A stretch of DNA of 30,075 nt from Monoraphidium neglectum (GCF_000611645.1 NW_014013295.1:1-30075), one strand, 5' to 3'. Positions 1 to 13,242 are shown, counted from the stretch's first letter. The notes: generated from the sequence alone by a model not told the origin. Made by a program: numbers and translations.

Positions 1-307
1 GGGGGTGGGGGCGGGGGCGAGGCGTGCGCCGTGTGTGTGTTTGTGTGTGTGAGAGAGTACGCACGGTGTGCGGGGAGAGCGGCCGGGCGCCACATGAGTC
101 CGAGTCATGCAGACAGCGCCCTGTGTGGTCCGATGCGCAGCTCAGGTGGATGGCTGGCGGCTGGCGGTCAGGGCGGGTGGCCAGAGTTTCGAGCCGGGCA
201 GGGCTGAAACCTCTGGCGTGCCTGGAAGCACCTCGCACGGCAGCAGGGCGCCCGCACATGCGCACCCACATGCGCACCCACACCCCTCCCCCCTTGCGCC
301 TGCACAG
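1..307 (+). other. 3' part of the last intron of a plus-strand gene
   Basis: Non-coding sequence ending in a pyrimidine-rich acceptor (cctgcacag, AG at 306-307). It carries a GT tract at about 31-52 followed by GA, and a CA-rich stretch at about 256-290 just before the acceptor. The donor lies left of the window. Open frames here are short and end in repeat-coded or low-complexity peptide, so I treat them as chance. Confidence 0.5.
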
Positions 308-376
308 GCCCTCGAGCGCGCCAAGGCGGCCAGCTCCAAGATGCAGCCCGCGGACGGCGCCGCCCACACCGACTGA
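308..376 (+). CDS. terminal coding exon of an unidentified plus-strand gene (partial)
   Basis: A short in-frame exon follows the acceptor at 306-307 in phase 0 and ends with TGA at 374-376. It encodes about 22 residues, starting ALERAKAASSKMQPADG, a hydrophilic C-terminus. A TGTAA signal 430 nt downstream (806-810) fits a normal chlorophyte 3' UTR. The rest of the gene is outside the window, so the family cannot be recognised. Support is limited to splice-site, stop and polyadenylation logic. The exon could be a chance open frame. Confidence 0.45.
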   Translation, partial: ALERAKAASSKMQPADGAAHTD

Positions 377-780
377 AGACCCCCCGCGCTGAAGCAGCCA
401 CTGCGCAGCGGAGTAGGCCCTGCCTTTGCGGGAGCGTCGCGCTTCGTTCCGGGGCCATCGTGCTGGGGTTTCATTGCCAGCGGTTGGGCGCCCCGCGCGC
501 CTTGCCAGTATTCCTGTGCCCTGGGGGCCTGTCTGCGCGTGGGTGGTGTGCCAAGGCGTCTGGGCAGCTCCAGATGCTCCGCAGGATCAGCTGCCTGCAG
601 CCACGCGGGCGTGTGCCGCCCTGCTCTGCTCCCGCGCCGCCGGCGGCACGGCTGCTGCCTACTACCGCGTGGCGAGCGGGTCCGCGCCGTGGCGCTGCGG
701 GTTGCCGTAGCTGTGTGGGCGAGAACCCGACCCCCGATCGTATGACCTGTGTAGTGAAATCAATGGTAGCCTGAGGGCAT

Positions 781-785
781 TTACA
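781..785 (-). terminator. TGTAA polyadenylation signal, minus strand, for the giant membrane-protein gene
   Basis: TTACA on the plus strand reads TGTAA on the minus strand. It is the only such signal I found below the stop codon at 1611-1613, and implies a 3' UTR of about 0.8 kb for the minus-strand gene. The two convergent transcripts would then overlap by a few tens of bases. Confidence 0.5.
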
Positions 786-805
786 TCTATGAAACCCATC
801 TTCTA

Positions 806-810
806 TGTAA
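806..810 (+). terminator. TGTAA polyadenylation signal, plus strand
   Basis: TGTAA is the usual chlorophyte polyadenylation signal. This copy sits in ATGTAAAT (805-812), downstream of the exon ending at 376. It forms an inverted repeat with ATTTACAT at 779-786. Confidence 0.5.
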
Positions 811-825
811 ATCATTCTGGATTTG

Positions 826-1610
826 CACAAACATTTACGCCCACCAGGCAGCTGCGTACGCACAGGCGCTTGGGGGCCGCACGCATACACGCAACAGTGA
901 GTCTTGAGTTATGCATCGTTGTGTGGCAACGGCAAGATTCATTCAGGCTGCCACTCCGCTTGCACGTGTGGCAAGGCAAACCAACAGCTGTGTCTGCGCC
1001 TGGTGCCTATGGACACAAGTTTGGGGCGACTTGGAAGCGAGTAAAGCAAGCACACGGCACCTGTGCAACGCCGTCCCGCACTCGCTGGACGGCAGCCGGA
1101 AGGCCGCCGGCCGGTCGTGGGCAGTCTACAGACAAAGCTAGCTGAGCGGGCACGAGGGGCGCGCGGAAAACTTTGGATCTATTCATCTGCGGATGGGCGG
1201 CGCCCAGAGTGTGCCCCAAAAGCCCAGGTTCTCACAAAGCACGGAAAGTGGCGTGGGGCAAGGTTACCCCATGCCGCATGTCAAGAGGGCAGGCGGGCCT
1301 CTGGGGGTGCGTTCCGAGGTTCCTAGGGCGCAGCTAGGCCTGGATAATGCAGAGCAGTGCAGCAAACATGGTGTGAGCAACGGCCGGCGCAGCGCCGCCT
1401 GCGCATCAGCCGCAGGGGCTCTGTCAGCGCGGGAGGAGAGAGGCCATTGTGGGCCTTGGGTATTATGAACACGAGTGCGGTCCTTGAGCGGTGAGATGGC
1501 CAACAGCCTTAGTAAAAGCCACAAAACACAGATCGCAGCGCCGGGCGTGGGTGCCCGCGCGCGAGGCAACCGGCCCAAGGGGGGTTCGGCATCGAGCGCC
1601 CCCGGCTGCC
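826..1610 (-). other. probable 3' UTR of the giant membrane-protein gene
   Basis: This lies between the TGA (1611-1613, minus) and the minus-strand TGTAA at 781-785. No coding exon with proper splice context is visible. The open frames crossing it continue frames that are out of register with the real last exon. Confidence 0.45.
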
Positions 1611-2220
1611 TCAAACTTGATCCGCGCCCTTCGCCACCACGACTGTGGGAACCTGCCGCTGCGGCGCCGCAGGCGTCGCCGCCCGCGCCGCCCGCCCCCG
1701 CCCGTTCGCGCCCCGCGCCGCGCCTCCGCCGCACGCGCCGAACAACGATTTGCGCAGGAAGCCCGTTACGTCGCTCCACAGCAGCCGCTCGTTCGGGCTC
1801 TTGCCGACTGTGACGAGCATCAGCCGCCGCCCCTCGATGCCGAAGGCCAGCAAAAACATCGCCACAAGCAGCAGGTTCAGGGCCGCGGCGATGCCCAGCG
1901 CCGCGAGCACGACCTTCGGGTCCGCAACCTCCTGCAGGTTCGACAGCATCAGCATGAACAGCGTGCACTGCAGCACGAACAGGCTCGACCGCTGCAGCGT
2001 GTGCAGCATCGCGCAGCCGCTGGGGCGGAAGGTGATCTGCAGGACCGTGGCGAGGGAGATGATGATGAGGGCCACGAGGACCTGGACGGTCGCGTTGTAG
2101 CGCTGCAGCAGCGTGATGGCGATGACCATGAGCAGCTTCTCGACCAGCACGACCGACTCCCAGAAGTAGTACTTGGGGTCGTATGAGTCGTAGAAGAAGC
2201 CGTAGCGCAGGTCGACCTGC

Positions 2221-2267
<47 letters not shown>

Positions 2268-4691
2268 CGCGCACGCGTGCTGTGGCGGCACAGGCATGAG
2301 CAGGGTCTTGAGGGCGCGTGGCCACTGGACGTGAAGAACACAGGCGGCGCATTCGCAATACAGCAGGGCTCAGGATGATGGCGCGGCGACACTGGCTGCG
2401 AGGCGCCGCACCCGGCAGCCTGGTGCAGCGCAGCAAGGCGCAGCAACGCACAGCCCAGCCCAGCCCAGCCCAGCCCAGCACAGCACAGCACAGCACAGCG
2501 CGGCGCGCCGCTGCGCAACCCAGCCACCACGGCCCCTACAGCACACACAGCGCACAACGCAGCGTGAACAGGGCGCGCAACGCGCCAGCGGCGGCGCGGC
2601 CCCGGCCACCCACCATGCACTCCTCGAGCGCCCGCCGGTTGAGGTACAGCACCACGACCATCGCCACGGGGAACCCGATGCAGAACCCGACGACCCACAC
2701 GATCCCCAGCCCGAACAGCCAGGTGTGCGCGCCCGTCAGGCAGACGTAGGCGGTGTCCTGGTTCCAGTAGCCGTTGGTCGCGTTAGCCACGAGCGCGTCG
2801 CCCAGGAGCGTGAGCTGCGTGACGCCGCTGGTGGTAGACTTTACAAAGTCAGTGCGCACGGACGCGCTGGCGTCGAGCTGGGTGCAGGCGAAGATGGACA
2901 CCACGGCGTTGGAGACCTGGAGGGCAGGGGCGGGGGTGGAAAGGGGAGGAGATATTGGGAGAGGGGCATGCGGCGCATGGTGTTTGGAATTGTCAGTGGC
3001 CAATGTTGGGGTTGCAAGTTTTTATCACTCCTTTCAGTTCTTTTCAGAGCTGAAAATGGCCAAGTTTGGAAGCTTATCAGGCTTTCAGTAAGAGGAACAA
3101 GTCAAGGGAGGTGTGAGGCAGGCGGACAGGCTTAATTAGTAATGGGAGGGGTGTCCTCGGCGCCGCGGGCGTGCTGCAGTGCCAAAGGGCGCATCGGAAT
3201 GCAGTACACGACCGTGTAGAGGCGCCGCGGGGCAGGTTTGGTGAGGCACCAAGGGCCTCACCTGCGGGTACAGGTAGAACATAACCAGCACGGTGGTCAG
3301 GATGATGCGCGGCTGGTAGTGGGTCCGCCATGTCAGCCGCTGCAGCTCGGGGCGTCGGCGCCTGAGCATGTGAACGCCCAGCGCATAGAGGCCCCAGAAG
3401 AGCATGCCCACCAGGGTGCCCACGACTGCGGTTGAGTTTAGGGGGTTTTGCGGTGGTGGGGTTGACAGGCGGCAGGCCAGGATTAGATTGGGGACCAGCA
3501 TCGGAGGACCGCGGCGACGAGAATGGGAGCAGAAGCAGGCACAGGATAAGGGGGCCCATGCAGGGCCCAGCCGTGTCTCAAGCACAGGTCCTTGCCAGCG
3601 CATGCAGCCGCCCCCACGCGCGACCCAAGGCCCGCCCGGCTCACTCGGCATGAGCAGCAGCCCGAGCGTCCGCTTGACCGAGCGCCGCACGGCCGCCCCG
3701 GGCTCATCCTCGCCGAGGGAGCAGTCGAGGGACACCCAGGACGACACCGTCGACGTCTGGTCGAAGAACGAGAGCCACGCGGCGACGTCCACGCCCTCGG
3801 GCCAGTTGATGCGCAGGCCGCGCAGCAGCCCGAGCAGCTGCAGGTGCGTGATGAGCAGCTTCAGGATGTCTGACACCCAAAACCTGTACGGCCGCCGCGC
3901 CGCCGCGCGCGCGGCGGCGGCGGCGGCGGCCGCGGCGGCCTTCGGGTCGTCGGCGGCAGCGCTGTTGGGCGCAAACAGCGTAGGGCGCGACTCGCGCATC
4001 GTGTCGGCGGAGAAGAGGCTCGAGAGCCAGGTGCGGTTGCCCTTGAGGTCCCCTCCGGTCACAGTCGACGGCAGCGGCCCCAGCCCGTCCTCTGAAGCGA
4101 CCGGGCCCCACTTGGACTCGCGCGGGCCGCCGCCAGACCCCAGGCTGGCGCGGGCGGCGGACGACGTTTGGAACGGCGTCCCAACCGACGGCTGCGGGCC
4201 GGGCGGGAGCTCCGTAGGGCCGTCGTAGAAGCTGTCTTCCTTGTCGCCGCCGCGCCCGCCGACGTCGTCATCATCGCGCTCAACCGGCGGGCCGTTGGCG
4301 CCGCCGCCCTCGCCATTGTATGGGCCCTTGCCGGGGCCCGAGATGGTGGCGGCGGCCGTGGCCGAGCCGGCGGCGAAGGCGAGCTCGTCGGTGACCGTCA
4401 CGGCACGCTGGCGCTTCTGGGCCTGGCGGATGTGCATGAAGCCGGCTATGGTGACGAGGACGATCATGTAGAGCATCGCGAAGAAGTAGTAGGTGTCGTT
4501 GATCCAGCGGCGGCGCTCGCACTGCACGCAGCGGTAGCCGCGGCGGCCCCAGCCGCGCGAGCACTCGCCACAGAGGATGCCCTGGTGTGTGCGTGTTTGT
4601 GTGTGTTTGTGATTGTGCGTATTTGTGTGTAAGCAAGAATGTGTGTGCGGTTGAGTGTGTGTGTGTGTGAGAGAGAGAGTGTGTTGGTGTG

Positions 4692-4736
<45 letters not shown>

Positions 4737-4784
4737 ACGCGCGAGTGTGTGTGTGAGAAAGAGAGAGTGTTTTTGTTTATGTGT

Positions 4785-4815
<31 letters not shown>

Positions 4816-7159
4816 CGCTCGCGCCCACATGAGGGTTGTGCATGCGCGCGCAACAGGGGAGTGGTTTTAGGGTGGAGGAGGCGCGTCGGAGGAGGGTGCT
4901 AGGAGGGGTAAAGAGGAGGGCCAAAGGGGCGCGAAGCTGCAATGCAGCGCGGCGAGGGGCAAGATGCAGGGAGGTCTGCGATCGCGCCAGCCCCTCTCAC
5001 AACTCAGACTGCAACTGTGGCACCAACCCAGCCTGTTCCCTGGCCAGCTCGCTTGCGCACTCTCCTCGGCATGTCCCCACCACTTCTGCCCCCCCTGCTG
5101 CCGCAGCCCGCCTCTGCTGCTGCTTGCATCCCCCAAGCTGACGCAAGCACACATCCGTGCGCGTATACACATACACACACACACACACACACACGCGCGC
5201 GCACGTGCACGCGCAAGCATGCATCCACACACTAGCATGCCCACGGACACATGCCAGCAAACCAACACACGCGCACAAACTCCCACACACGCAACATCAA
5301 CATAAACACGCTCCCACCTGGTACCCAGGAGAGCACTGCATGTTCGTGTACTCCTCGTACAGCGGCATCGTCCCGCCCGCCCTCTCGCCGACCACGAGCG
5401 CCCCCAGCTCCGGAACGGTCTTGTTCCTATACCTCAGGGCCCACTGGTACATCGCCTCCGCGCCCGCCCCGCCCGCCGGCGGCCGCGTCGAGTTGAACTT
5501 GCTGCACGCCGCGTCAACCAGGCACCGGTGGATGAGCGGGCTGCGCGGGTGGCTGACCCAGAAGCCGCGCACCGGGATCGGCGCGACGCCGCGGCAGTCG
5601 GCGTTGCTCGACGGCTCGCACTGGATGCACGAGCCGACGGCGGGGTCGAGGCTATAGGTGCCGGCCGCGCATTGCTCGCACCTGGAGAATGGGGATTAGG
5701 GGGAAGATTGTGACACAATCCCGCGCCCGCCCACTTCTAGAGCCGTCCAGGCTCATGAAATTCGACTTTGAGGCATCCGCGTTGTGTGACTGCGACTCAA
5801 GCGGCCGACCTGCGCCGACCAAAGCAGGCGTGCACACTCGTACAGTCCACGCCCGCGCACCTGAAGTTCACGCCCGCGTCGCGCCAGGGCTTGTCCGCGT
5901 CGGAGCGCGCGTTGACATCCACGCCGGCCTCGCCCGTCACGCATGTGCGGAGGGTCAGGCTGAGGTTTGCGGGCTGCAGCACGCGGTTGTTGGGGTCGAG
6001 CGGGGCAAACTGCAGCAGGTAGTCGCCCGGCGTGCCGAAGACCTGGAGGGACGGGAACTCAAGCCGGCCGTTAGACGCGCGGGTGATGTTGCCGAGGCGC
6101 GTGATGTTCTGGGCGGGCTGCCAGGTGCCGTTGGCGGAGGCGCGCATCAGGGTCGCCTAAAGGAGTTGGGGGAGGTGTTTTGGGGCGTGCTTGAAGGCGA
6201 GGCTTGACGGCGGGCGAACGATCTTCACGTGCGTCTCGGCAAAGCCGCAATTGCATGGTAATCGGTGGTGGTGGGGGGGGGCTCAAATGCGACGAACAGT
6301 CCATTTCCCAGCTGGCACCCCACCAGCAGCAACCCATCCCAACAGCAGCACGAAGCTGACGCCCAGGTGCAAGCCCACTAGGGGACGGCCCCTGCTCTCA
6401 TGCGCCGCCGTCCGGCAGCCGCGACCAAACGTGGCCTGGCTGCCGCCAACTCAGCTGCCGCGGCTCGAGCCCCGCCAGTCCCTTGCACCCCAGCAGATGC
6501 CGCTGCCCACCTGCAAGATCATGCTCGCGTCGCTGATGTCGCCTTGGACGGTCCGATTCAGCACGTCCCTCAGCCCCATTTCGACCTTCACGAGGTTGCC
6601 GGGCGCCGCCGACGTGCTGGACGCCACCGGCGCCTCGGACTCCAGGTCTACCCCGTTGACCTTCATAAAGTGCGCCGTCGTCGCGGCGGACGCGAGGTCC
6701 TGCCCGTAGCCGACGTCGCTGACTGCGTTGAGCGCCGGCGGCGGCGGCGCCGCCGCGTCCGCGAGCAGCGCGCGCCGGCCCGTCGATGTGCCAGCGTCGC
6801 CGCCGCCGCCGCTGGCGGCCCTCGGCTGGGGCTGAGGCCGGAGCCGGGCGCCGCCGAGGCAGTCGCGGAAGGCGGCCTCGTTGTTGAGGCTGCCGCATGC
6901 GGGCAGCTCAACCAGGCCGCGCGCGAGCTTGGTGATCAGCAGGCCGCCGCCGGCGCCGTCGCCGGCGTCGTTTGACTTCAGCAGGTTGTCCTTCCCGAGC
7001 AGCCAGAGGGTGCAGCCGGGGGCGCCCGGCTGGCATAGGTCCGTGCGCGCGATCATGCCGCCTGATTGAAGGAGGGCGCGCCAGGGGCGGGAGTGCGGCG
7101 TGAAGGGTTGGTGTGTGAGAGGAGCTTGCACGCGCATGCATTTATGCGTGCGTGCGTGC

Positions 7160-7195
<36 letters not shown>

Positions 7196-10100
7196 ACGCG
7201 CGAACGCGCGCTTAGAGCGCGAAAGCAGCTCATCTGCACAGAACACCCCCTCCGCACCGCACTCCCAAACCCAACCCCTACGCCCCCCCAACGCACGGAT
7301 CCTCGCTTTTTGTCAAGCTGCCACCGGCCCTCACCTCCGCTGAGGGCCCTGTTGTTGATGAAATGTGTGTTGGTCATGTTAACAGGGCCGAGGGTGGACA
7401 CATAAAGGCCGCCGCCGCCGCCGTACTGGCCGTCGTCGCCAACAGGGTTTGTGACATCAACGGTGGTCGCCCACGCGCCGAGCATGAAGCCCGCGTTCGC
7501 ACAGTCCCCGCTCGCGCCGCACTGCAGCGGGCGCCCGGCCGCGGCGCCGGGCGAGCCGGGGGCCGCCGCCGCAGCGAGCAGGCGGCGGCGGGTGGGTGGC
7601 GGGGCAGGGCCGCCAGCGGTGTTGCTCGTGAACTGGGAGTCGACGACCGCTGCGCCGGTGAACGGCTGCACGACCGCGCCGCCGCCGCCGTACTTGCCGG
7701 CCCTGTTGTTGACGAAGGTGCAGTTGACCACGCTGGCGTTGTTGCAGCGGTAGCAAAAGAAGCCGCCGCCGACGGCGTTGCTGCCTCCCGCCTTGCCGCT
7801 TGCCGGCGCCGCCGACCCACTCCACGGCAGGTCGGAGGAGTAGCCGAAGAACGGCACCGACGCGTTGGCGACGTTGTCCTCAAATGAGACGCCGTCGAGC
7901 TCCAGCATGCTGCTCTCCCCGGCGAGCAGGCCGCCGCCGGCGACGGCGGCGGTGTTGGCGGTGAACGCGCTGCCGTCGACGACGCTGACAGTCCCGCGGT
8001 CGGCGCCGAAGCTGATGGCGCCGCCCTGGCCGGCATAGTTGCCGTCAAAGGACGACGCGGCGACGGAGAGCGCCGCGACGGACCCCAGCACGCGCAGCGC
8101 GCCGCCCTCCGACGCGGGCTCGCCTGGCGCGCCGGCGGCGTTGCCGCTCGCGTTGCAGCCGACGAGGGACAGGTCAACCTTGTCGTCCTGCGACAGCATG
8201 ATTGCGTGCACGCCGCCGCCGCTGCGCGCGGCAAAGTTGCCGGCCAGGGTGGTGTTGGCCAGCAGCACCTGGCTGCTCCACGTCCCGAGGTACACGGCGC
8301 CGCCGTCGCCGCTGCGGCCGCGCGGCGGCAGCGTGCCGTTTGCGCTGTTGTCAGCGAGGCGCGAGTTTGTGACGTTGATCACCCTGAACGCGACCTCGGA
8401 CACATATGCGCCGCCGCCGTCGCCGGCCGCGGTGTTGTTGACAAGGCTGAGCCGGTCCCACGCCATCGCGCTGTTCGAGCACAGCGGCGCGCGGCTGAGC
8501 AGGCCGCCGCCGCGCTCTGCGGCGGCGTTGCCGGTAAAGTTCGTGTTGACGATGGACTCGAGGCACCCGTCGCGGGCGGCGTGCGCGCCGGCGCCCTCCG
8601 CGGCGGCGTTCGTGACGAAGCTGCTGTTCACGATATACGCAAACATCCTGTTGCCGATGTAGACGCCGCCGCCGGCCTGGGTCGCGTTGTTGAGGGCAAA
8701 GATGCACCCCGTGATGTGCACCTCGCCCGTCGGCGGGACGACCGTGCCGGTCCCGCCGGTCGTGTACAGCGCAGAGGGCGGCTGGACAAATAGGGAGTAG
8801 ATGCCTGCGCCGTCGGCAGCTGTGTTGCGGCTGAAGTTGCAGCCGTCCGCGAAGAGCTTGACGCCCGTGAAGTTCACGGCGGACCCGTTGTTGCGCGACA
8901 GCTCCGACGTGGTCAGGTTGAGCAGCGACCCGGGGGCCGCGAACACCGCGCCGTACCCGCCCGCCTGCGCGCCGCGGCCGTTGCGCGTCACAGCCGCGCG
9001 GACGAGCGAGGCGGCGGTGCCATTGTCCATGCGCAGCGCGACGCCGGGGTTGGCGGTGAGGGTGACGTCCTGTAGGATCACAGGGTCGTCCTCGGGGTAG
9101 CGGGTGGAGGGGCTGGAGGGGTCTGGCAGTAGGTGCACCGCGCTGGCGTTGCAGCCGGTGACCGTGAGCTCGCGCAGCACGGCGCCGGCCGACCTGGGTT
9201 GTGGTTGGGTTGTGGTTGGGGGATGGGGAGATGGGTCAGTGGGGGGTTTGTGGGGGATGTGTGGGTGGATGGGTGTGTGGCTGGCTGGGTGGCTAGTTGG
9301 GCAGATGGTGGGGCCCGCAGATGGGTAAATGGTGGGTGGCTGAATGGGCGGTGGGTTGGGGTGAATGGTTGAGTGGGGTGCGGGCATGGGTTGGTGGGCA
9401 GTATAGGGTGGGGTGGTCAAAGGTCGGTGTGGATGGGTGCTTGTGTGTGTGGAAGGCTTGGGTAAGGATGCTGCCATACTAAGGACCAGGGTATTTGAGG
9501 CGATCTGCCAACTGGCAGGCCTCGCAAATGTGAAAAGTCGACTGCCGCACCATGAACTAAGGTGCCATTTCAGCAAACCCTCGCGGCAACTCACATGATG
9601 CGGAATGCGGTGCCCGTTGTCTTGCCGCACCGCAGCACCACAGTGTCACTGGGCGCGCCCGCCGCCGCCAGCCGGCGCCCGCCGACGACGGCCGCGCCCG
9701 CGTTGGCGGCCGCCTTGGGGCTGCCGGTGACAATGATGTCACCTGAGAGGGGCGCAGCAGCGTAGTGAGGGGCGCTGATGATGTCATCATTGGCTTTGGG
9801 TGGGCGTGCCGCCAAGGGCAGTAGGTACTTGAGGCACTCGAGCTTGCGCGCGCCGCTTCACGCAGGAACAAGCATGCTAGGGCAAAAGGGCCGCGAAAGC
9901 AAGTCTTCCTCGCCACTTTGATTTATCAATAGCCAGTTGGTCGGGTTGGTTGGTTGGTTGGTTGGCTGGTAGGCCTTTCTTCGGTGAAATATCCTGACAA
10001 CAAACCCTGGCGGCCGTGCCCCCTTCACCCGCAATGGTCAGCGGCGCAGTGAGCTCCAGCACGCCCTTCTCCGGCGAGAGCATCACCCAGTCGCCCGCCG

Positions 10101-13100
10101 TGAGATCTGCCGTCTTGGCGGCCCAGTCCGACGCGATGTCCGTGCTCGCGCCCGACAGCACGACGCTCTGGAAAGCGGGGGCGAACTTGATTTCCTGTTG
10201 GGGGTCGGCGGAGGTAAGAAGCCGCAGCGGTTGGTGGGGCGAGGGCAGGGAGCGGCGTTTAGGCTAGGGCCAGAGGAGTCCACCACGGTGGCGGTCGACG
10301 TTATTGACTGATTTCGCATGCAGCAAGGGCCGAGCTCCTGAGCTCAACTCCGAAGTGCGGTGCCCGCACGCGCTGGCGCCCTTCCCGCGGCGCGACGCAC
10401 CTTTTCGTGCTGTAGCGCCATCTGGCCGGCGATGGGGACGATCGCCGTGTTGGGGAACTCCGTCTGCAGCGCACTGCCACGGTTTTGGTTCTGGACGGGC
10501 GCGGAGCGCCACGTTGCGAGCCCGCCGGACTCTGGGAACTCGAGGGCGTACACGTTTGAATCCAGGCCCCAAGTGTCAGTGGTCGCGTTCATCACGCGGC
10601 CGCCGTACAGCAGCACGCTGCGCCCGTCGACGGCCATCGCGTGCCACATCATCGCCGGCGGCGGCGCGCCGGCGGTGCGGAGGGGCGCCCAGGAGACAGC
10701 GGCGACGTCGTAGAGCCAGGTGTCCCCCAGCAGCGGCGACTTCGTCATGTTGTTGACATTGAACAGCTCGGGGTCGTTGCCGCTGCTGCCGCCGAACAAC
10801 AGAAGCGAGCCCGCCTTGGTCTTGGTCACCGCTGGCGGCAGGAAAACCATGCCCGCGCCGAAGCGCACGCCCGGCCACGCCTGTGCATCCGGCGCCTCGT
10901 CCGCGCCGGCGGCGGGCTTGGCGGGCGGCTTGGATGATGAGGCGGTGAGGCTGAGCGCTCCAGCGCCACCCTTGAGGGCGATGGCGCTCAGGTCGGCGGT
11001 GGGCGCCCACTTGGTCGCATCCTTGTTGCCCACATCCTCCAGGCCTCCAAACACCCACGCCCGCCCGTCCGGCGCGCACGCCATCGCAGCCTGCGCGCGT
11101 CGCGGCAAGCTGGCGGTGCCGGCGACTGGGCCAAACGAGGCGGCAGCGCTGGCCTTGGAGGGGACCGGCATGGCAGAGACGTCGTTCAGGACGGTGCGCT
11201 TCGGGATGCCCCAACCGATGGCGCCGCCATACTCGATGTACACCTGGGCGCCACCCGCTGGCCGGGTGACGCACGCGGCGACGTACTGTGGGTAGTTGTA
11301 GCCCTTGGGGGGCTTGGCCGTGAACTGAGTGATTGCCCGAGTGGACGCATCGATGAAGGCGCCCTGCAGGGGCTCTGAGGGTGAAGAAAGGGGGACATGA
11401 TGGTGGAGGGCGTTTATGGGGTGAGCTCACATTGCTGCGTTGCTGTCCCTACGTTTCATTTCCTTGCGTGATCTAAATCATCAGGCGTTTCATGCAAGCC
11501 TGCCCTGTGGTACCAACACACGAGCTGCAAGCAAAGTCGCGGCAGCATACACCCCCCATTGCGGTGCTCACCACCGTCTGCATAACTTGGGAAGTACCCC
11601 AGGGCCAACAAGAACCGCGGCGACACCAGCATCAGCTGCTTGCCGCCACCGGGGGCGTCGACGCCGTGCAGCCCGCGCATGCCTTTGGTCTGGAAGTTGG
11701 CATCCTGAATCATGGTCACCCACTCCACTGAGCTGGCGGTCGCGCACCAAGTATTGGCGCCCGTGGCCTTAAACGTGGCGGGCTTGCCCTTTAGCAGGCG
11801 GATGGTCATGATGAAGGGCGCCCACTTCTTCTGGCTGTCCGCGGTCTCGCCCGTAGTCACGCACTCGTCGCTTGGCTTGGACTGTGGAGGAGTAAGAGAA
11901 GGCTTGATGTTGTCTGTCAAGCAGGCGCTCCTGAATGTTCTGGGTGCATAGTCTTCAAGATTGGTAAAGGTTCAGCGCAACGCATGCACCATGATCGCAG
12001 TGCCAACATGTGAGGCGCACACGGGTGCTCCTGCTCCCCGAATGCCGCCCGCGCGGTGCTCACGGTGCCACGCAGGATGAGGCCGCCGGGGATCTCGTTG
12101 ATCGCGACGTTGCGGCTGTCCAGATCAGTGACCAATTCGACATCCCCAACGTACGGCATGGCTGCGACCAGGCCCGACGCGACCTCCGCCGCAGAGACGG
12201 TGATGCTGCCCAGCAGCGGCAGGTCGATGCTGCGCAGCTGGGCCAGCTTCAACTTCGGCGGCACGGCGATGAAGACGTTGAGCGGCGTGTGGATGATCTT
12301 CGGGTCCTCCTTTTCCCCAGCAAGATCCAGGGCAAAGCGTGTGAGCACCTGCACGCGTTGTAGTCCCTTGCGTCTGCCCAGGGGGGACGTGAGCGCGGCG
12401 AGAGGCACATCAGGGTTGTCCATTGCATAAGGTTTGAGGGGGTACTGCAAACAAGACGGGCGCAATCGCAGCAGATAGGACAGGCGCTTGGGCCCAAACG
12501 GCTCACCCCTCAAAGGTGGCATTGGTGTTGCTCCAAAGGTACAGGTGGAGCCCCTCGGCGGTGTTAGTCAGGATCGACGAGAGGATCGTGCCCCCCTCGC
12601 CGGCGTTTAGCTGCTTCAGGCCATTGGGCTTGATGCCGACACCGAGGGGGGCCCCCTCAAGAGTTGTGGTGTCGAGCACTGCGAGGAGGACCGGGCAAAG
12701 GCAGAAAGGTCTCTCTATGGGGCTGCAGGCGCACGCAGCAAGGCAGTGCATGCGTGCCTGTAGACATCATCTGAGCAACCACCAGCGTGCCCTTGTGTTG
12801 CGTTGCTCACAAATTGCAACGACTGCTGGAATGCTGCCATCGGGGGGGTTGAGCTGCTCGGAACGCGCTATGCTGCGCCCGCTCTGCCAAACTAGCAGCT
12901 TCGTTGCGTCGCTGTCCAAAGCAGTGCCGGCGACGACAGGGAGCTGCAAAAAGAAAATACTGGGGACCTGCAAAGGCGAGGCAGGGACGGGGGGCAAGCA
13001 GCGGGACTCGGATCAGCTAATAACCAAGGCGCGCCCAGGAGACCACCAGGTTGCAGGCCCGGCCAGCCCACACAACCATCTGCTGTAAGCAGCCTTTGCA

Positions 13101-13200
13101 ACTCTGCTTGAGGCGGCGCTCACCGGCCTATGTGCATGCCAGCCTGCGCGAGCGCGCGCACACACGCACGCACGCGCACTCCCGCGTGCGCGCGCGCGCG

Positions 13201-13242
<42 letters not shown>

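Larger units (their letters stand above)
377..825 (+). other. probable 3' UTR of the left-edge gene
   Basis: No convincing coding exon is visible here on either strand. The stretch lies between the TGA at 374-376 and the TGTAA at 806-810, a typical length for a green-algal 3' UTR. Short GC-rich open frames in it show no recognisable domain. Confidence 0.4.
1611..6156 (-). other. Cys-rich module and polytopic membrane C-terminus (residues about 1772-2660)
   Basis: Exon 5318-5681 encodes a Cys-rich EGF/TNFR-like module ([10 protein letters not shown], then CIQC). The next exon opens with [11 protein letters not shown] and a further CVQC pair before the first membrane span ([19 protein letters not shown]). 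A long low-complexity cytosolic or loop segment follows, with an Ala run coded around 3900-3945, then [15 protein letters not shown] and NWPEGV. Later exons give about seven more hydrophobic spans, including [39 protein letters not shown] and [18 protein letters not shown]. The tail from about residue 2600 is short and basic. Eight or nine spans are predicted by eye. Whether it acts as a receptor or channel is open. Confidence 0.7.

Noticed and set aside
1264..2496. 410-codon minus-strand frame
   Set aside because: It overlaps the last exon of the giant gene in a different frame and reads through the GT microsatellite as HTHTHT. The membrane-spanning frame ending at 1611 is the real one.
4639..4902. 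VCVCVC-type peptide on the plus strand and HTHTHT on the minus strand
   Set aside because: Translated dinucleotide repeat inside an intron.
9194..9630. N-terminal extension of the beta-helix exon (His/Pro/Thr-rich)
   Set aside because: It is intron sequence read through. A consensus donor (GTGAGT at 9594) and an acceptor before 9193 remove it and keep the frame.
12374..12444. Earlier acceptor at 12445 (tttgcag) for exon 12373-12064
   Set aside because: It gives the wrong phase after the preceding exon. The acceptor at 12374 restores the frame.
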